Shown: piece after piece, positions 16,305 through 24,896 of the stretch
Numbering within the stretch: position 1 is the stretch's first letter
Layout of the letters: each line of letters opens with the position of its first letter
Source of the DNA: Streptomyces gilvus
Lineage (GTDB): Bacteria; Actinomycetota; Actinomycetes; Streptomycetales; Streptomycetaceae
NCBI RefSeq assembly: GCF_022513565.1
Contig: NZ_JAKWBE010000001.1
Coordinates: 434,001 to 498,000 of the forward strand
Direction of reading: 5' to 3'
Length of the DNA: 64,000 bases
The notes under the pieces: generated by a model
What the model saw: only the letters and a program-made list of their open reading frames with translations
The model's database searches: none
Told to the model about the DNA's origin: nothing
Made by a program: the position numbers and the translations under genes

Positions 16305-18127
16305 GCCCCATGAAGCCGCAACTCCCCCCGGTGGCACCCGAAGTCGTCGCCGACGCCGTCGAAGGGCTGACCGCCCGGCTCCGGAAGAAGCTGGACGCCG
16401 CGATCGAGTCGTACACGGCTCTTCCGGTGGGCGCCGAGGGCGTGACCCGCAGTGTCCGGTGCGGCGAGGACGCGGAGGTCACGCTCACGCCGGGACCGTC
16501 CGGCGTGCTCACCGACGCCGAACAGGCCGTGTGCGGCTGCCTGCTGGCGCCCCGGTGCCTGCACCGCGCGGCGATCCTGAGCGTGTGCCCGGTGGGGGAG
16601 ACGGTAGCCGATGCCGATGCCGATGCTGACGCCGAGCGCGGGGACCCGGCGGCCGACGAGGAACCCCCGACCGGCGAGGGACCCCCGATCACCGAGGCGC
16701 TCCCTCCACCCACCCGCTCCCAGGTCACCGCCGCGACCGGACTCCGCGCGGCCGCCGCGGCCGTACTGACCGCCGGAGTTCCCGCCGCCGGAGCCGTACC
16801 GCAGGCCGAGCTGCTCCGGGCCGCCCACGCCGCCAGGCTCGCCGGGCTGCACCGGGCCGAGGCGGCGGCGTTGCGCGTCGTACGCGGTCTGCGCGCCGCC
16901 CGCGCCCGCGAGGACGGCCACCGCCTGGCCGACTTGGTCGCCGCCCTGCGTGAACTCCTCCTCACCACGCACCGGTTGGCTGCTGCCGACCCCGACCCGG
17001 CCCTGGTCGGCACCGCCCGACGCGCCTACCGTCCGGGCGGCGCGCTGAAGGTCCTCGGCGTCTGCCGCGAGCCGGTGATCAGTGCCACCGGCTACGGCGG
17101 TGTCGTCACCCACCTGGTCGGCGAGGACGGCCACTGGTTCTCCGTCGCCGACGTCAAGCCCGGCGGCCCCGCCCGCGCCCGAGCCGCCGCCACGGCGACC
17201 GTCGCGCTCGGCTCCGGCGCCCTCGACCACGCGGGGCTGGCCCGCGGCGGCCTGCTGATCTCCGGTGCCACGGCCTCCCCGGAGGGCCGCCTGGGCTCCG
17301 GCAGGGGCGTACGCGCCACGCCTCTCACAGGCCTGCCCTGGTCGTCCGGCCCGCTGGCCGCCTTGTTCGGCCGCCCCCTGCGCGAGACGGTCGGGGACCT
17401 CCTGGCGGAGTCACAGGACACGCCTCCGACGCTCATCGGATGTGACCTGGTGGTCGTAGGGGCTGTTGGGGACGGCCTGCTGGCACGCGAACGGGGCCCG
17501 GATTCCAGCCAAGAAGGCCCGTTGATCCGTCTGCTCCCCGCGCACAGCCACCCCGACCTCGCCCACGCCGCCAACTTCGCCCAGCTCGCCGCCCGCCCGG
17601 GCATCCGCGTCCGGGTGATCGGCCGCCTCGACCTGGACCGTGCCGCCACTCTGCGCCCCCTCGCGGTAGGCCCGGTACCGGAAACCGAGGCCACCCTGCG
17701 CCTGCCCGAGAACTGGCTGGGCCGTGCCGACCTCGGCTACGACCGCCTGCGAGGCGCGCACTTCCCGCCACCGGACGCCCTCCCACCCGTAGCGGGGCTC
17801 GACGGCTTCCCGGCCGATCCGCTCGCCGACTCCCCGCTGTGGCGGATGCGCCGCCTGGTCGAACTCGCCGTCGCCGGGGGCCGCCGGGCGGTCGCGGAAC
17901 CCGCGCGGGACGGCGACGGGCAGGGCAGCGCGGCCGCCCTGCGCCGCGGCGGCTTCGGCACCATGGCCGACCTGGCCACCGCCCTCACCGCCGAGGCCGA
18001 CCGCCGCACCCGCGACGCCTTCGGCCGCCTGAGCGACGCCGACTCCGACCACTACGCGCTGGTCTGGCTCAGCGCGGCCGTCCATCTCGCGGGCGCGGAG
18101 CGGGCGTTGGTGAGGGCGACATGGTGA
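16301..18127 (+). CDS. SWIM zinc-finger protein (operon gene 6)
   Basis: About 608 residues from ATG 16301, overlapping the previous stop by 4 bp. Residues 78-88 read CGCLLAPRCLH, giving C78, C80, C86 and H88, an exact C-x-C-x5-C-x-H SWIM zinc-binding motif near the N-terminus, as in E. coli YehQ-type proteins. A short acidic linker with repeated DADADA follows. Then come a helical region and a C-terminal region with beta strands and a PLTGLPWSSGPLAALFGRP block. SWIM domains mediate nucleic-acid or protein binding. As the last gene of the operon it may be the target-recognition part (inference). The end lies 35 bp from the convergent minus-strand gene. Confidence 0.87.
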   Translation: MSPMKPQLPPVAPEVVADAVEGLTARLRKKLDAAIESYTALPVGAEGVTRSVRCGEDAEVTLTPGPSGVLTDAEQAVCGCLLAPRCLHRAAILSVCPVGETVADADADADAERGDPAADEEPPTGEGPPITEALPPPTRSQVTAATGLRAAAAAVLTAGVPAAGAVPQAELLRAAHAARLAGLHRAEAAALRVVRGLRAARAREDGHRLADLVAALRELLLTTHRLAAADPDPALVGTARRAYRPGGALKVLGVCREPVISATGYGGVVTHLVGEDGHWFSVADVKPGGPARARAAATATVALGSGALDHAGLARGGLLISGATASPEGRLGSGRGVRATPLTGLPWSSGPLAALFGRPLRETVGDLLAESQDTPPTLIGCDLVVVGAVGDGLLARERGPDSSQEGPLIRLLPAHSHPDLAHAANFAQLAARPGIRVRVIGRLDLDRAATLRPLAVGPVPETEATLRLPENWLGRADLGYDRLRGAHFPPPDALPPVAGLDGFPADPLADSPLWRMRRLVELAVAGGRRAVAEPARDGDGQGSAAALRRGGFGTMADLATALTAEADRRTRDAFGRLSDADSDHYALVWLSAAVHLAGAERALVRATW

Positions 18128-18162
18128 AGTGAGTCCACCGGGCGGCGTCGCGGGCGATCCCG

Positions 18163-18840
18163 CTACGGCGCCTCCTCCAGCACCGCGGGGTCCACGAAGG
18201 CCGGGTCCCGGGGCGTGTCCGTGTGGAAGTCGCGCCCCGACTCCCAGTCCCAGGATTCCTCCTCCTCACCCAGCCGCTCGATCATGTCGAAGAACCGACT
18301 CTCGACCGGCCGCAGACCGGCCACCGTGTCCGTGAGATCCCGCTCGGAGACGAACCGCGCCCCGCTCTTGCCGACCGACAACACCGCGAGCCACCCGTCG
18401 TCGTCGGCATCCCAGAGATTGCCGCCGGTCTCGGCCCAGAACAACACCGTGTCCTCGGCGGCCTCGGATTTGAACTCCCCGGCAGCGGCGAACATGAGCA
18501 AGGCGGTGTGGACGTTCCGCTCCCGATAGCCGAAATGGAACAGATAAGCCTCCAGTGCTCCGTCCCGATGCAAAAGTATGCAGCCGTCACTGGACTCGCC
18601 GGAACAGGTGTCGTCGATCGCCGCGGAAAAGAACTCCCGGGGCGTGATCCCCCCGTCCACGCCATCCCATTTCTGGTCCGCTCGACTGCCGTTCCAGAAC
18701 CATCCGTCGAACATGTCGGCCGGGTTGTCGATCCTGCTCAAACTTGGTGCCGGCGTGTTCAGCCATGCCTCGAAACCCTCCCGTGACATGGGAATGCGGG
18801 TAGCCACCAGAAAAGTGTCCGACACGAATTGCCGCCCCAT
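18163..18840 (-). CDS. Hypothetical acidic protein, immunity-like
   Basis: A 225-residue, strongly acidic protein rich in Trp and Phe, with no signal peptide or membrane segment and no family I can name. Its composition (DMFDGWFWNGSRADQKW; LLHRDGALEAYLFHFGYRER) and its place among NADAR, DUF1963 and SUKH genes resemble stand-alone immunity proteins, but that is inference. The start is ATG 18840, in an AT-richer stretch with no obvious ribosome site; ATG at residue 18 (near 18789) is a possible alternative. It converges on the six-gene operon. Confidence 0.65.
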   Translation of the reverse strand: MGRQFVSDTFLVATRIPMSREGFEAWLNTPAPSLSRIDNPADMFDGWFWNGSRADQKWDGVDGGITPREFFSAAIDDTCSGESSDGCILLHRDGALEAYLFHFGYRERNVHTALLMFAAAGEFKSEAAEDTVLFWAETGGNLWDADDDGWLAVLSVGKSGARFVSERDLTDTVAGLRPVESRFFDMIERLGEEEESWDWESGRDFHTDTPRDPAFVDPAVLEEAP

Positions 18841-19181
18841 TTATTGACTCGTTCGGAGATGCAGTGCACATTACATACTCGCCCGTCGAATAACTCAACT
18901 ACAGGGACGTCTCCGATCTGCCGGCCTGGTCGGAGGACGCCTTGCGACGAAGTCGTTTCCCTGTGACAGCAGCAGAAATTGCGCCGACCCGCACCTCGAA
19001 CTGCGCGGCCGGCAGCCGCCCTCCCACATCTGCAGCCACATGTTCAGAGTGGCGATGACCTTGCCTGGTGGCGCCGGTCCGGAGTGCGCCAGTGGAAGTC
19101 CCAAATCGCCGGCAAGGCCCCCGGACGTTCGGCGGCGAACAGGAACTGCGGCACAGGCCACCGCTTCCGCCCGGATCGCCG
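18841..19181. other. 341-bp intergenic region
   Basis: No supportable gene. The first 60 bp (18841-18900) are AT-rich for this genome and probably hold the promoter of the leftward gene. A minus-strand frame over 18895-19161 contains a protein-like run (GKVIATLNMWLQMWEGG) but has no convincing start or family, so it may be decayed coding sequence. Confidence 0.3.
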
Positions 19182-19718
19182 TCAGGTCCCCAGGCCGTAC
19201 AAGTCGCAGAGGTCGGGCTCCAGTTCGCGCCAGTCAGCGATCAGACCGCGGTCACCGAGTTCTTCCCCCGCAGCCGCGATGGCCTCCAGGACGTCGATGA
19301 GCGGGAGTTCGCGCAGCGGGGCGGCGGCCGGTCCGGCCAGACGGCCGAGGTGGACCATGCGGCGCCACAGGGCCGATCCGGCGTCGCAGTAGACGAAGGG
19401 CGGGTCGGGGTCGAAGTAGCCGTCCTCCAGCCAGCCGCCGCCGTGCACATCCTTCAGCGCTGTGAACTCGGTCAACGCGGCGAATGCTTCTCTTCGTTCT
19501 CCGTAGTCGGGATGTTCGACCGGCGGGAACCGGAAGGTGAAGCCTCGCCGGAGCAGTATGTCCATCACCCGGAAGTGCGTGAACGAGCAGTCGTACTGGT
19601 CCTGAACGTGGAACAGCACGCCGATCCAGTCCCGCACCCGCAGGCCGTCCGCCGGGTGACGGGAATCGACGAGACGGATGGACTGCTCCACCAGGTCCTC
19701 GACCCGATGATCCGACAC
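19182..19718 (-). CDS. Hypothetical protein, 178 aa
   Basis: A 178-residue soluble protein starting at GTG 19718 behind a very strong ribosome site (AGGAGG, 7 nt before the start), which makes it a convincing gene. Visible features: an N-terminal helix (HRVEDLVEQSIRLVDSRHPA), a central aromatic-rich region (FRFPPVEHPDYGER) and a C-terminal ADWRELEPDLCDLYGL. I do not recognise a family. Its size, acidity and neighbours suggest an immunity-type or SMI1-like orphan, not demonstrated. Confidence 0.7.
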   Translation of the reverse strand: MSDHRVEDLVEQSIRLVDSRHPADGLRVRDWIGVLFHVQDQYDCSFTHFRVMDILLRRGFTFRFPPVEHPDYGERREAFAALTEFTALKDVHGGGWLEDGYFDPDPPFVYCDAGSALWRRMVHLGRLAGPAAAPLRELPLIDVLEAIAAAGEELGDRGLIADWRELEPDLCDLYGLGT

Positions 19719-19784
19719 GGGTGTACCTCCTGAGACCGAAGACCTCTGGCCGAACAGAGCAACACGGCCCCGTAAAGGCCACTT

Positions 19785-20561
19785 TCACCCCTGCCGGGGA
19801 CGTCGTCGCCGCCTGGCTGGACCTGGCCGTCCCACCCGCCGAGGTGGGGAGTTGTGCAGCCTGGACACGTACCGCCGGTACGCCCGCGTCTCGGCCGAGG
19901 TGCCCTCGACGAGGTCATGACGGTCAGGGAACATCGCACTTCCCGCGTTGGGTACGGCGTTCGTCCCGAACTGGTTGCCGTGCAGCCGACCGGTCACCAG
20001 TCGGCCCCGCGCCCAGGGAACCGGCTTGTGCCGGCCGGTTGTCACCGGGCCGCGGTTGACGTTGAACCAGACCTCGCGGTGGTTGCCGAACAGCACGACG
20101 CTCTCACGGAGATCACCCACGTCGGTGTACACGTCGAAGTCCCAGTCACCCGGAGCTCCCCCCGAGGCGTAGCGCCCACGGAAGTGGTGCATGAACCGGG
20201 GCAGGTCGACCGTCGCGCCGAACGGAATCGCCGCGTCGGCATAGGGCTCACCGGCGACGAAATGGACTCTGAACTCCAAGCCGTACAGTCGTCCGCGGAC
20301 TTTCCGCTTGATGCGAAGTGAGAACGTGTCAGCGTCGTCATACGTCCAGCGGTCCACGGCACGGACCCGCTGACTCAGGTGCTTGAACGACAGCGTCTCC
20401 CGACCGACCAACAGGCCGGGGATCCGTTCCACCGAGCCATGCAGCAAGTAGAGACACATCAGATCCACCGGATGCGTGTCATGCGCCATCCGGGTGAAGA
20501 ACCCGTCAGAAAAACCGTCCCGCACAGGTTCCTCCACCCATAGCGGTTCATCACCAGTCAT
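19785..20561 (-). CDS. Hypothetical protein, about 258 aa
   Basis: A protein of about 258 residues with no recognised family. It has beta-rich blocks (LYGLEFRVHFVAGEPYADAA, DWDFDVYTDVGDLRESVVLF) and ends in an Arg/Pro-rich basic tail. I placed the start at ATG 20561 (MTGDEPLWVEEPVRDG), although the frame is open to an ATG at 20615. It is transcribed with the same polarity as its neighbours but separated by 66 bp and 162 bp, so probably independent. Confidence 0.6.
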   Translation of the reverse strand: MTGDEPLWVEEPVRDGFSDGFFTRMAHDTHPVDLMCLYLLHGSVERIPGLLVGRETLSFKHLSQRVRAVDRWTYDDADTFSLRIKRKVRGRLYGLEFRVHFVAGEPYADAAIPFGATVDLPRFMHHFRGRYASGGAPGDWDFDVYTDVGDLRESVVLFGNHREVWFNVNRGPVTTGRHKPVPWARGRLVTGRLHGNQFGTNAVPNAGSAMFPDRHDLVEGTSAETRAYRRYVSRLHNSPPRRVGRPGPARRRRRPRQG

Positions 20562-20723
20562 GAACCACACGGTAGAAGCCACACACGCACTGCATGTCCC
20601 TCGGTCCCCCGTCAACGGGAACTTCCGTGGTCAATTACGTGTTTCTACTAAGTCCCCGAGAGCCGGCCAAGCACGGCGACGTGAGTCTGCCGGACGCCCG
20701 CAGGCGCCGGCTCCGTACGGCCG

Positions 20724-21185
20724 TCACCGCCGTGCGCTTTGGGAAGTATCGGCGCGGAGTTGCCGACGGGTGCGCATCAGGATCTTCCCGAGCATGTTCT
20801 TGCCGTTCCCGGTCCTGCCACGGCCCCAGTAGTGATCGGCGGTGGTGTCCTCGACGATCTCTTCGTCACCGGTGGACAGCAGAATCTCGCAGATGTCGCC
20901 GTGCGCACGGAACTTGGTCGCCACCGCACGGCGCATCACGTCGTCCTTGACCCGCTCCCAGTCCCTCCGCAGCGGTTGGGACGCGTCACGGCCCAGTTCG
21001 GCTGCCCGCAGTGGCGTGCGAGCGCGTCGGACGAGATCGGCATGCCGGGTGCCCGCGAACTTCTGTGCCTGGAAATAGTGTTCCGAAGTTGGCCACCACA
21101 ACCCGTCGAGGTCGAAGCCGTGATCGGAGAAGTTCGAGAAGCATCCGTACGGGACCTCGTCGGCACCGTAGAAGTAGATCGTCAC
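20724..21185 (-). CDS. NADAR family protein (YbiA-like)
   Basis: 153 residues matching NADAR/YbiA throughout: FSNFSDHGFDLDGLWWPTSE (N-terminal signature, W and E retained), HYFQAQKF, then the C-terminal VEDTTADHYWGRGRTGNGKN and MLGKILMRTR. NADAR proteins are N-glycosidases. YbiA acts on early riboflavin intermediates and other members remove ADP-ribose from modified guanine or NAD-derived products; several sit in conflict and phage-defence loci. The position in a run of orphan accessory genes favours an ADP-ribose or defence role over riboflavin metabolism (inference), since no riboflavin genes are nearby. Confidence 0.9.
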   Translation of the reverse strand: MTIYFYGADEVPYGCFSNFSDHGFDLDGLWWPTSEHYFQAQKFAGTRHADLVRRARTPLRAAELGRDASQPLRRDWERVKDDVMRRAVATKFRAHGDICEILLSTGDEEIVEDTTADHYWGRGRTGNGKNMLGKILMRTRRQLRADTSQSARR

Positions 21186-21392
21186 AAGGACCTCGCGGGA
21201 GTGGCTGAAACCCCCACAATGTCAGAAGCACTCCTGCCGCCCGCAACCAGGTTTTCTCGCCCGACCCGGCAACGAGTCTCCCCCGACCTACCGGGAGGAC
21301 CCCTGGGTGAAGACCGTCAGACCCGATAGGTGAACCGGCCGAGGCCCCGGCACTCCCCCAGAGGGGGACACCCCCAGAGCACGCCCCGGACG

Positions 21393-21412
21393 CCGCAGGG
21401 CCCGCCCTGCGG
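21393..21412. terminator. GC hairpin downstream of the DUF1963 gene
   Basis: A 9-bp perfect stem (CCGCAGGGC / GCCCTGCGG) with a 2-nt loop, 28 bp after the stop of the minus-strand DUF1963 gene. There is no U-tract, as is common for actinobacterial terminators. A further C-rich and G-rich repeated run lies at 21354-21376. Confidence 0.45.
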
Positions 21413-21439
21413 GCGGACGACGGGATTTTCGCAACCACC

Positions 21440-22294
21440 CTAGCCCTGCACGGTGAGCCGGGCCCGGTCGAAGCGTAGGGCGGCGAGGTCCTCGGGACGA
21501 ATGAGCCAGTAGAGAGTGCCCTCTTCACCCCACGCCACCTTCGCGTCCGCGTCGCTGTCGAACTGGGCGAGCAGTGTCCAGCGCTCGGCTTCCTGGTCCA
21601 GGGGCTGGTCCCCCCACGCATGCCTGCCGTCGAGCGCCGCGTTCGCGATGTCGTACTCCACCGGCCCCTGGACGGGCACGGCATGGCCGCCGATCTGGTG
21701 ACCGATCCGGGTGCGCAGTCGGCCGAAGGCACGGAGGAACGACTTGAGCTCAGCCGGGGTCTCGCTAGGCCGAGGCCAGTGCCGGGTGTCGCCGAGCAGG
21801 GCTTGCCGGGCCTGGGGCAGCCACAGGTCGGGGGCGCTTTGCTCTGTTTCCGCGGTCAGCTCCACCCGCGAGAACGCTTCCAACTCCGGGGGCGTCTCCT
21901 TCGGGAAGACGGGGGTGTTCTCCGGGACGTACAACACCTGAGCCCCAGCCCGGGTTTGGGGGTCGTCGGCAGAGACGAAGACGTCTTCGTCGACCTGACC
22001 GTCGAAAAGGAAGAAGAGCAGGATCCCCTCCTGCGGGAACCGCTCGGCAAGTCCCTCGCGGGGGAGTGCGGCGCACCGCACCGAAGCGACGAAGGACAGA
22101 GGTCCGTGCCCGGGCCACTCCGGCCAGCCCACCCCCGCCGGAAGATCCGGGTTCCCGCCGAGGACAGCCACGATCTGTTCGCCGTCCACCGCCCGACGCA
22201 GGCGTATGCATGGCCGCAGGAGCGCTGTCCAGCGCTGGGCAAGATCGCCGGGAAGGTGCTCGGCGGCAAGCTGGGAGTATCGCTCATCGGTCAT
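21440..22294 (-). CDS. DUF1963 family protein
   Basis: About 284 residues. The DUF1963 pattern is clear: GGNPDLPAGVGWPEWPGHGP near the N-terminus, then LSFVASVRC, GILLFFLF, and a C-terminal LLAQFDSDADAKVAWGEEGT followed by LYWLIRPEDLAALRFD, the usual closing block. DUF1963 is a beta-rich fold of unknown function often found as single orphan genes and near SMI1-like immunity genes. I start it at ATG 22294 (MTDERYSQL), the family-like beginning, although the frame opens 10 codons earlier. It diverges from the gene at 22449 across 154 bp. Confidence 0.85.
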   Translation of the reverse strand: MTDERYSQLAAEHLPGDLAQRWTALLRPCIRLRRAVDGEQIVAVLGGNPDLPAGVGWPEWPGHGPLSFVASVRCAALPREGLAERFPQEGILLFFLFDGQVDEDVFVSADDPQTRAGAQVLYVPENTPVFPKETPPELEAFSRVELTAETEQSAPDLWLPQARQALLGDTRHWPRPSETPAELKSFLRAFGRLRTRIGHQIGGHAVPVQGPVEYDIANAALDGRHAWGDQPLDQEAERWTLLAQFDSDADAKVAWGEEGTLYWLIRPEDLAALRFDRARLTVQG

Positions 22295-22448
22295 GCAGCG
22301 CATCATCCCTGCTCCCGCTGACAACGCGGGCGTCAGGGCGGCATGGCCGGGATGGGCGCCGGTTGTGCAAACGCTTTGGGGTCCTTGGCGTCTGCTCGCC
22401 CGGGGACGCGAGTGGCCGACGCCTCGGGCACGCGGCTACGGTACGCAG

Positions 22449-23171
22449 ATGTCGTACCGACTCGACGCTGTCGTAGGCGAATTCGACCGCTTGCGAAGCT
22501 GGGCCGAAGGAGTGCCGGGGGCGGTGGTCGCCCCGCTCAGGCAACGTATGGGGTTGCTGCCACTCTCCACTGCGCTCTGCTGTGACCTGCCGAGAACGCT
22601 CTGTGATCTGTCACTGAGCGGACCGGTGGCCCATGTGCGTGCGGAATTCTGGGGCGGCGAAGGGGATCAGACCGCCGCCGTGTGGCGGGCCGGTGTACGG
22701 GAATGGGGGCCGGCGCATACCTCGGAGTTCAGCGGTCCGCGAGAGGACTGGCCCATCAACGCGGCGCTCGCCCGGCTCGGTGTGGCGTCGGCCGGCCCGG
22801 ACGCGCCGGACTACCGCGATTTGTTCGTCGAAGTCGGCCTCGGTGAGGGGCGGGACGAGCAGGACTGGCGCCGGGCCGCTCTGCGGGCCTGCGACGCGGC
22901 CGACTACGACGAGTGGCACGCGAGAGAGCAGGCCAGGCGCGAGTCCGAGGAGCGTGCGGCAGCCGAGCGTGCCGTCCATGAGCGGCTCCCCGGCGTCCCG
23001 GTGCCCCTCAACGGCAAGGAGATCATCACCCTGCTCGGCCTGCCTCAAGGTCGGACGATAGGGGCGGCCATCCGCCACCTCCAGCAACTCCACATCGACC
23101 GCGGCCCCCAGTCCCGTGCGGAAGCCGAAGCCGCACTGCGCGCCTGGGCGACCGAGCAAGGCCTGACCTAG
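22449..23171 (+). CDS. Hypothetical protein with CCA-transferase-like C-terminal domain
   Basis: 240 residues. The N-terminal about 170 residues have no family I can name (SYRLDAVVGEFDRLRSWAEG, then an acidic, Trp-containing core). The last about 55 residues, VPLNGKEIITLLGLPQGRTI followed by an aliphatic helix and an Arg/Ala-rich end, strongly resemble the small C-terminal domain of bacterial CCA tRNA nucleotidyltransferases (pattern: x-GKDL-x-x-LG-x-x-G-x-x-[IV]-G-x-x-[IL]). No nucleotidyltransferase or HD motif is present. A long charged helix (about 150-180, EQARRESEERAAAERAV) may be a coiled coil. Start ATG 22449. Confidence 0.7.
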   Translation: MSYRLDAVVGEFDRLRSWAEGVPGAVVAPLRQRMGLLPLSTALCCDLPRTLCDLSLSGPVAHVRAEFWGGEGDQTAAVWRAGVREWGPAHTSEFSGPREDWPINAALARLGVASAGPDAPDYRDLFVEVGLGEGRDEQDWRRAALRACDAADYDEWHAREQARRESEERAAAERAVHERLPGVPVPLNGKEIITLLGLPQGRTIGAAIRHLQQLHIDRGPQSRAEAEAALRAWATEQGLT

Positions 23172-23312
23172 CAGCTGAGGGTGCAGGCGGTTCCGGTGAA
23201 GGCGAGGGAGCGGTCGGCTCTGCGTTCGTCGTGGCGGTGGATGCCCTGCGGGAGATGCGTGCCGGGCAACGACTGTCAGTTCTGCGCCATTTCGCCCTGT
23301 CATGCTGGGGGA

Positions 23313-24092
23313 ATGCGGCATCAGCAGGTCCTGGACAAGCTCGCGGCTCGGGGTTTGGTCCAGGCGATGAATCAGGACGTGGCCCGGTGGACCGGCGAGC
23401 AGATGTCCTACCCGGGCCGATCGCATGCAGAGGTCGAGCGTGCGGTCGTACCGCCGGTCCTCACCCGTTGGCGTTGCCTGCTCGACGCCGTTGATGCCAC
23501 GGCAACGGCCAAGGATGTCGGGTGGGTTGCGCTGGCCACCTTGCTGCACAGGTACGGATTCCACGACGGCGCCATCACGGCAAGAGCCGTGGCCTCGGTG
23601 GATGAGCTCAACCGCCAGGTCGTCCTGTCCGACACGTTTGAGAGGCAGTCTTCGGCGATCAAGGCGTTGCTGCAGTCGGCGCCGACACCGCTGACGCGTC
23701 GGCCGCCAAATCCCCGTACGGTCACCTTCCTGCGTCCTGGGGACGTGGTCTCCATCCAACTCGCCGACCGCTTCCACGCTGCCTTCGTCCACGAGCTGCA
23801 CGGCGCGAACGAATTCCCGGTGATCGAGTTCTACGCCGGCTCCTTCGCTCAGCTGCCCACCATGGCACAGCTGGCAGACCGGCCAGCAGCCCGAGCAGAC
23901 GCTCGCGCCCGCTTCGGTGTTGTGGGCCTGACCTTCCTGCCCGACCCAGCACGTCAAGTGGTGGCCCTGGCCGCGCAGCACTCCAACCCGCGCGGAGGCG
24001 GTTCCCAGGTGGGCGACGGCCTGTGGACCTTGACTGACATCATCGACTTGCCAGGGGCCATGGTGGCGCTCTTCGACGACGGCCGGGAGTAG
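23313..24092 (+). CDS. Hypothetical protein, about 259 aa
   Basis: About 259 residues from ATG 23313, preceded by GGGGGA immediately upstream. No recognised family. Helical N-terminal half; then a beta-rich segment PGDVVSIQLADRFHAAFVHE and VIEFYAGSF, and FGVVGLTFLPDPARQVVALA near the end. This is reminiscent of small beta-barrel or immunity-type domains, but I make no claim of homology. It lies 141 bp after the previous gene on the same strand and ends where the decayed region begins. Confidence 0.6.
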   Translation: MRHQQVLDKLAARGLVQAMNQDVARWTGEQMSYPGRSHAEVERAVVPPVLTRWRCLLDAVDATATAKDVGWVALATLLHRYGFHDGAITARAVASVDELNRQVVLSDTFERQSSAIKALLQSAPTPLTRRPPNPRTVTFLRPGDVVSIQLADRFHAAFVHELHGANEFPVIEFYAGSFAQLPTMAQLADRPAARADARARFGVVGLTFLPDPARQVVALAAQHSNPRGGGSQVGDGLWTLTDIIDLPGAMVALFDDGRE

Positions 24093-24399
24093 CGGCTTCG
24101 GAAACGAGACAACAGAGCCGGGCCGCCGTGACCGGGGATGATGCTGCCGTTGCCCAGGTACCAGGTCTTCCCCTCACGCCCATGGCTCACCCGCGGGCGG
24201 CGAAGCCGGCCTCCCCGCTTCAGGACCGTCTCCTGGACGACTCGCGGCGTCGTGCGGGAGAGCCCGGCTGCCTCCGCGGTCTGTCGTTCACCGGCGTGGT
24301 GCAGGGGGGCCGCCCGCGATCTCGGCGAAGCGCAGCACCCGCAGCGCGGCGAGCAGCTCGTGCGCCTCGTGGGAGCCCGGCGCCAAGGTGGTGTCGACG

Positions 24400-24646
24400 G
24401 AGGGCCGTGCGCGGCTACGTGCACTCGCTCAACGCCGCGCTGGGGGAGAGCGGCGTCTATGCCGGGTCGCTGCTGATCGGCCCGCTGATCCAGAACAGCG
24501 CGGCCCACCGAGACGCCGCCCAGTGGGCGCATGGCGATCGACCGGTGACGGTGGTGTCGGGCGACGACCTGGCCGAGCGCCTGTGGGACATGTACATCAA
24601 ACGCGACCGCGTCGAAGAAGTCGTGGCACCGCGATTCGCCGGGTAG
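24400..24646 (+). pseudogene. 3' remnant of an SDR-family oxidoreductase
   Basis: About 80 codons ending at TAG 24644-24646 read VRGYVHSLNAALGESGVYAG, then LLIGPLIQNSAAHRDAA and a C-terminal GDDLAERLWDMYIKRDRVEE. This is the C-terminal end of classical short-chain dehydrogenases of the type annotated in Streptomyces as SDR family NAD(P)-dependent oxidoreductases (substrate-loop and last helix). The Rossmann nucleotide-binding half and the catalytic Tyr-x-x-x-Lys are missing; upstream in-frame sequence is Arg/Pro-rich noise. A truncated pseudogene. Confidence 0.75.
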
Positions 24647-24706
24647 AGCACGCAAGCGCCCGCTCCAACCGGTCGCGAACGGGCCGGCTTCCAAGACGTC
24701 ATCGCT

Positions 24707-24870
24707 TCAAGGCCGGTAGATGTCAGCTGCGGCGAGGTGGAGCCGGCAGGCCCAGTCGAGGGCTTCTGCGGGGGTGCCCGCGGGGGTGCGCCGATGGGGA
24801 GCACGGACCTCGTAGCGGTCGCCGCCGGCCCAGTAGAGGACGCCCACCTGCCGACGGCGCCGATGCAGCC
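24707..24870 (-). pseudogene. C-terminal fragment of an unidentified protein
   Basis: On the minus strand, ending at TGA 24709-24707, a protein-like stretch: RRQVGVLYWAGGDRYEVRAP, then EALDWACRLHLAAADIYRP. Strong coding character but no start and no upstream continuation, so a gene end. Family not recognised. Confidence 0.45.
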
Positions 24871-24896
24871 CAAGCGCAGCAGTGTGACCCCCGCCG

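Noticed and set aside
24128..24646. 172-codon frame as an intact gene
   Set aside because: Only the last about 80 codons resemble a protein (SDR end); the first part is noise.
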